From Cuspidothrix sp046080125 (GTDB lineage Bacteria > Cyanobacteriota > Cyanobacteriia > Cyanobacteriales > Nostocaceae): a DNA stretch of 6,048 nucleotides. The stretch covers positions 1 to 6,048 of the forward strand of contig JBJTTJ010000165.1 of the NCBI GenBank assembly GCA_046080125.1, given 5' to 3'. Both the position numbers and the translations under genes were made by a program. Under the pieces are notes generated by a model. The model worked only from the letters and a program-made list of their open reading frames with translations. It was not told the origin of the DNA and did no database searches. This document shows, piece after piece, positions 5,245 through 6,048 of the stretch (its first letter is position 1; each line of letters begins with the position of its first letter).

Positions 5245-6048
5245 CTACGAAGTCCACGCAGCACCACACACAACACGAAAACCGAGATAGTCGTTGTCAA
5301 AGCCCGCAACATCATAGTTACGATAAGCCGAACGGCAATTTCCAGGATTGATGCTCCAAGAACCGCCGCGCAGCACCTTATCACTGCTTCGACTAATCCA
5401 AGCACTACCATCTGTAGGCGCGTTGTTATAGTTATTTACCCAATCATCCAAACACCATTCCCAGACATTGCCGTGCATATCATATAAACCAAAGGCGTTA
5501 GGGGGAAAAGAACCTACATCTGTGGTTTGTTGACGATACTCACCTTTAGGGGCAGAACCATAAGAGTAATTACCATCATAGTTTACCAGATCAGTGGTAA
5601 TACTTTCACCAAAATAAAATGGTGTGGTAGTTCTGGCTCTACAAGCATACTCCCATTCTGCTTCACTTGGTAATCTGTAGGTTTTTCCTGTTTTTTGGCT
5701 TAACCGTTCACAGAATTTAACCGCATCATTCCAACTTACGCTTTCTACAGGGCGTTGGTTGGTGAGGGTGGTTGAACCATTGCCTTGGAAGTTAGAAGGG
5801 TTATTTTCCATAATCGCTTGAAATTGTGCTTGTGTTACTGGATATCTACCCATGAAGAAACTGGGAACATTTACTTGATGCTGGGGGCCTTCATCGGAAC
5901 TTCGTTTTGCTTCGCTTTCTGGTGAACCCATGAGGAATGTTCCCCCCGGAATTTCCACCATTTCCAAAATGACTCCGTTTCCTAAATCTTCTTCATAGTA
6001 TCTTGCCGAAGCATTGCTTTTATTAATAATGCTTCCTTGTGAGTTGGT
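5245..6048 (-). CDS. FGE-sulfatase (SUMF1-type) domain protein, 5' end outside window
   Basis: The frame runs open from the right edge (first in-window codon at 6048-6046) to TAG at 5247-5245, giving 267 C-terminal residues. Upstream sequence reads ...SARYYEEDLGNGVILEM, a linker typical of cyanobacterial proteins with another domain in front, so the TTG at 5967 is not the likely start. The domain shows the family order: VEIPGGTFLMGSP, HQVNVPSFFMGRYPVTQAQF, RPVESVSWNDAVKFCERL, YRLPSEAEWEYACRA, TTDVGSFPPNAFGLYDMHGN, VWEWCLDDW, VLRGGSW, GFRVVC. True formylglycine-generating enzymes use two cysteines near GGSYMCHRSYC; here only the second is matched (GGSWSINPGNC), so this is more likely a C-type-lectin-fold binding or modified-function member than a sulfatase activator. 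The C-terminus has the make-up of a diversity-generating retroelement target. The gene is convergent with the A/B array. The domain assignment is firm; the biological role is unknown. Confidence 0.92.
   Translation of the reverse strand, partial: TNSQGSIINKSNASARYYEEDLGNGVILEMVEIPGGTFLMGSPESEAKRSSDEGPQHQVNVPSFFMGRYPVTQAQFQAIMENNPSNFQGNGSTTLTNQRPVESVSWNDAVKFCERLSQKTGKTYRLPSEAEWEYACRARTTTPFYFGESITTDLVNYDGNYSYGSAPKGEYRQQTTDVGSFPPNAFGLYDMHGNVWEWCLDDWVNNYNNAPTDGSAWISRSSDKVLRGGSWSINPGNCRSAYRNYDVAGFDNDYLGFRVVCGAAWTS
5254..5377 (-). other. Candidate DGR variable region (VR) in the FGE-like gene
   Basis: On the coding strand an adenine-free 22-nt stretch (5377-5356, encoding VLRGGSW) is followed by a codon cluster (5355-5284) and then an adenine-free 34-nt stretch (5287-5254) encoding LGFRVVCGAAW. 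Codons in the middle such as AGC, ATC, GGA, TAT, GTT, TTT and CTC alternate with AAC/AAT and GAC/GAT. All could arise from adenine-bearing template codons (AAC, AAT, AGA) by adenine replacement. This pattern, in the last codons of a C-type-lectin/FGE-fold gene, is what DGR target genes show. No template repeat or reverse transcriptase is in the window, so the call is inference. Confidence 0.6.

Noticed and set aside
4968..5411. 147-codon minus-strand reading frame
   Set aside because: Overlaps the FGE-like gene in another frame and continues through repeats and the B remnant; hydrophobic low-quality translation with no recognisable motif.
5173..5487. 104-codon plus-strand reading frame
   Set aside because: Antisense to the FGE-like domain; the Thr/Ile/Arg-rich translation is a shadow of that gene.
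5965..5967. TTG as start of the FGE-like gene
   Set aside because: The frame is open upstream to the window edge and encodes a linker (EDLGNGVILEM) typical of longer proteins, so the true start lies outside the window.
1..6048. DGR template repeat or reverse transcriptase inside the window
   Set aside because: No second copy of the 5254-5377 sequence and no reverse-transcriptase-like reading frame were seen; if they exist they are outside.

Overview
The window looks like chromosomal DNA of a filamentous, probably Nostoc/Anabaena-type cyanobacterium. It is AT-rich, has two copies of the cyanobacterial HIP1 octamer GCGATCGC, short palindromes and dispersed ATCCT-type repeats between genes, a cyanobacterial-style PutA, and a formylglycine-generating-enzyme-like (FGE-sulfatase) protein of a kind common in Nostocales. 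The genus is inferred, not proven.

Layout. Positions 103-3075 (+) hold an intact gene for a bifunctional proline utilisation enzyme (proline dehydrogenase plus glutamate-semialdehyde dehydrogenase), closed by a hairpin at 3086-3107. Positions 3196-4830 (+) hold a tandem duplication of one unit: dispersed repeat, promoter, small ORF 'A' (69/71 aa), and a ~20 kDa ORF 'B' (173/175 aa) that overlaps A by 11 nt. A third unit survives only as a decayed 3' tail of B (4934-4986) followed by another repeat copy (5109-5149). I do not recognise A or B with certainty. The coupled small-gene/larger-gene layout, duplication and mosaic divergence resemble toxin-antitoxin or toxin-fragment/immunity modules, but this is inference. 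Positions 5245-6048 (-), convergent with the A/B array, hold the C-terminal 267 residues of an FGE-sulfatase-domain protein whose reading frame runs off the right edge.

The most interesting signal is the 3' end of the FGE-like gene. The last ~40 codons look like the variable region of a diversity-generating retroelement (DGR) target. They form a C-type-lectin-fold terminus with adenine-free coding stretches (34 and 22 nt) framing a cluster of codons that could all derive from adenine-containing template codons. A pyrimidine-rich tract, a hairpin and a T8 run follow the stop codon. No reverse transcriptase or template repeat is in the window, so they would have to lie elsewhere.

The three regions have no evident common pathway. 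PutA is a housekeeping catabolic gene. The A/B array and the FGE-like gene look like accessory, fast-evolving loci.
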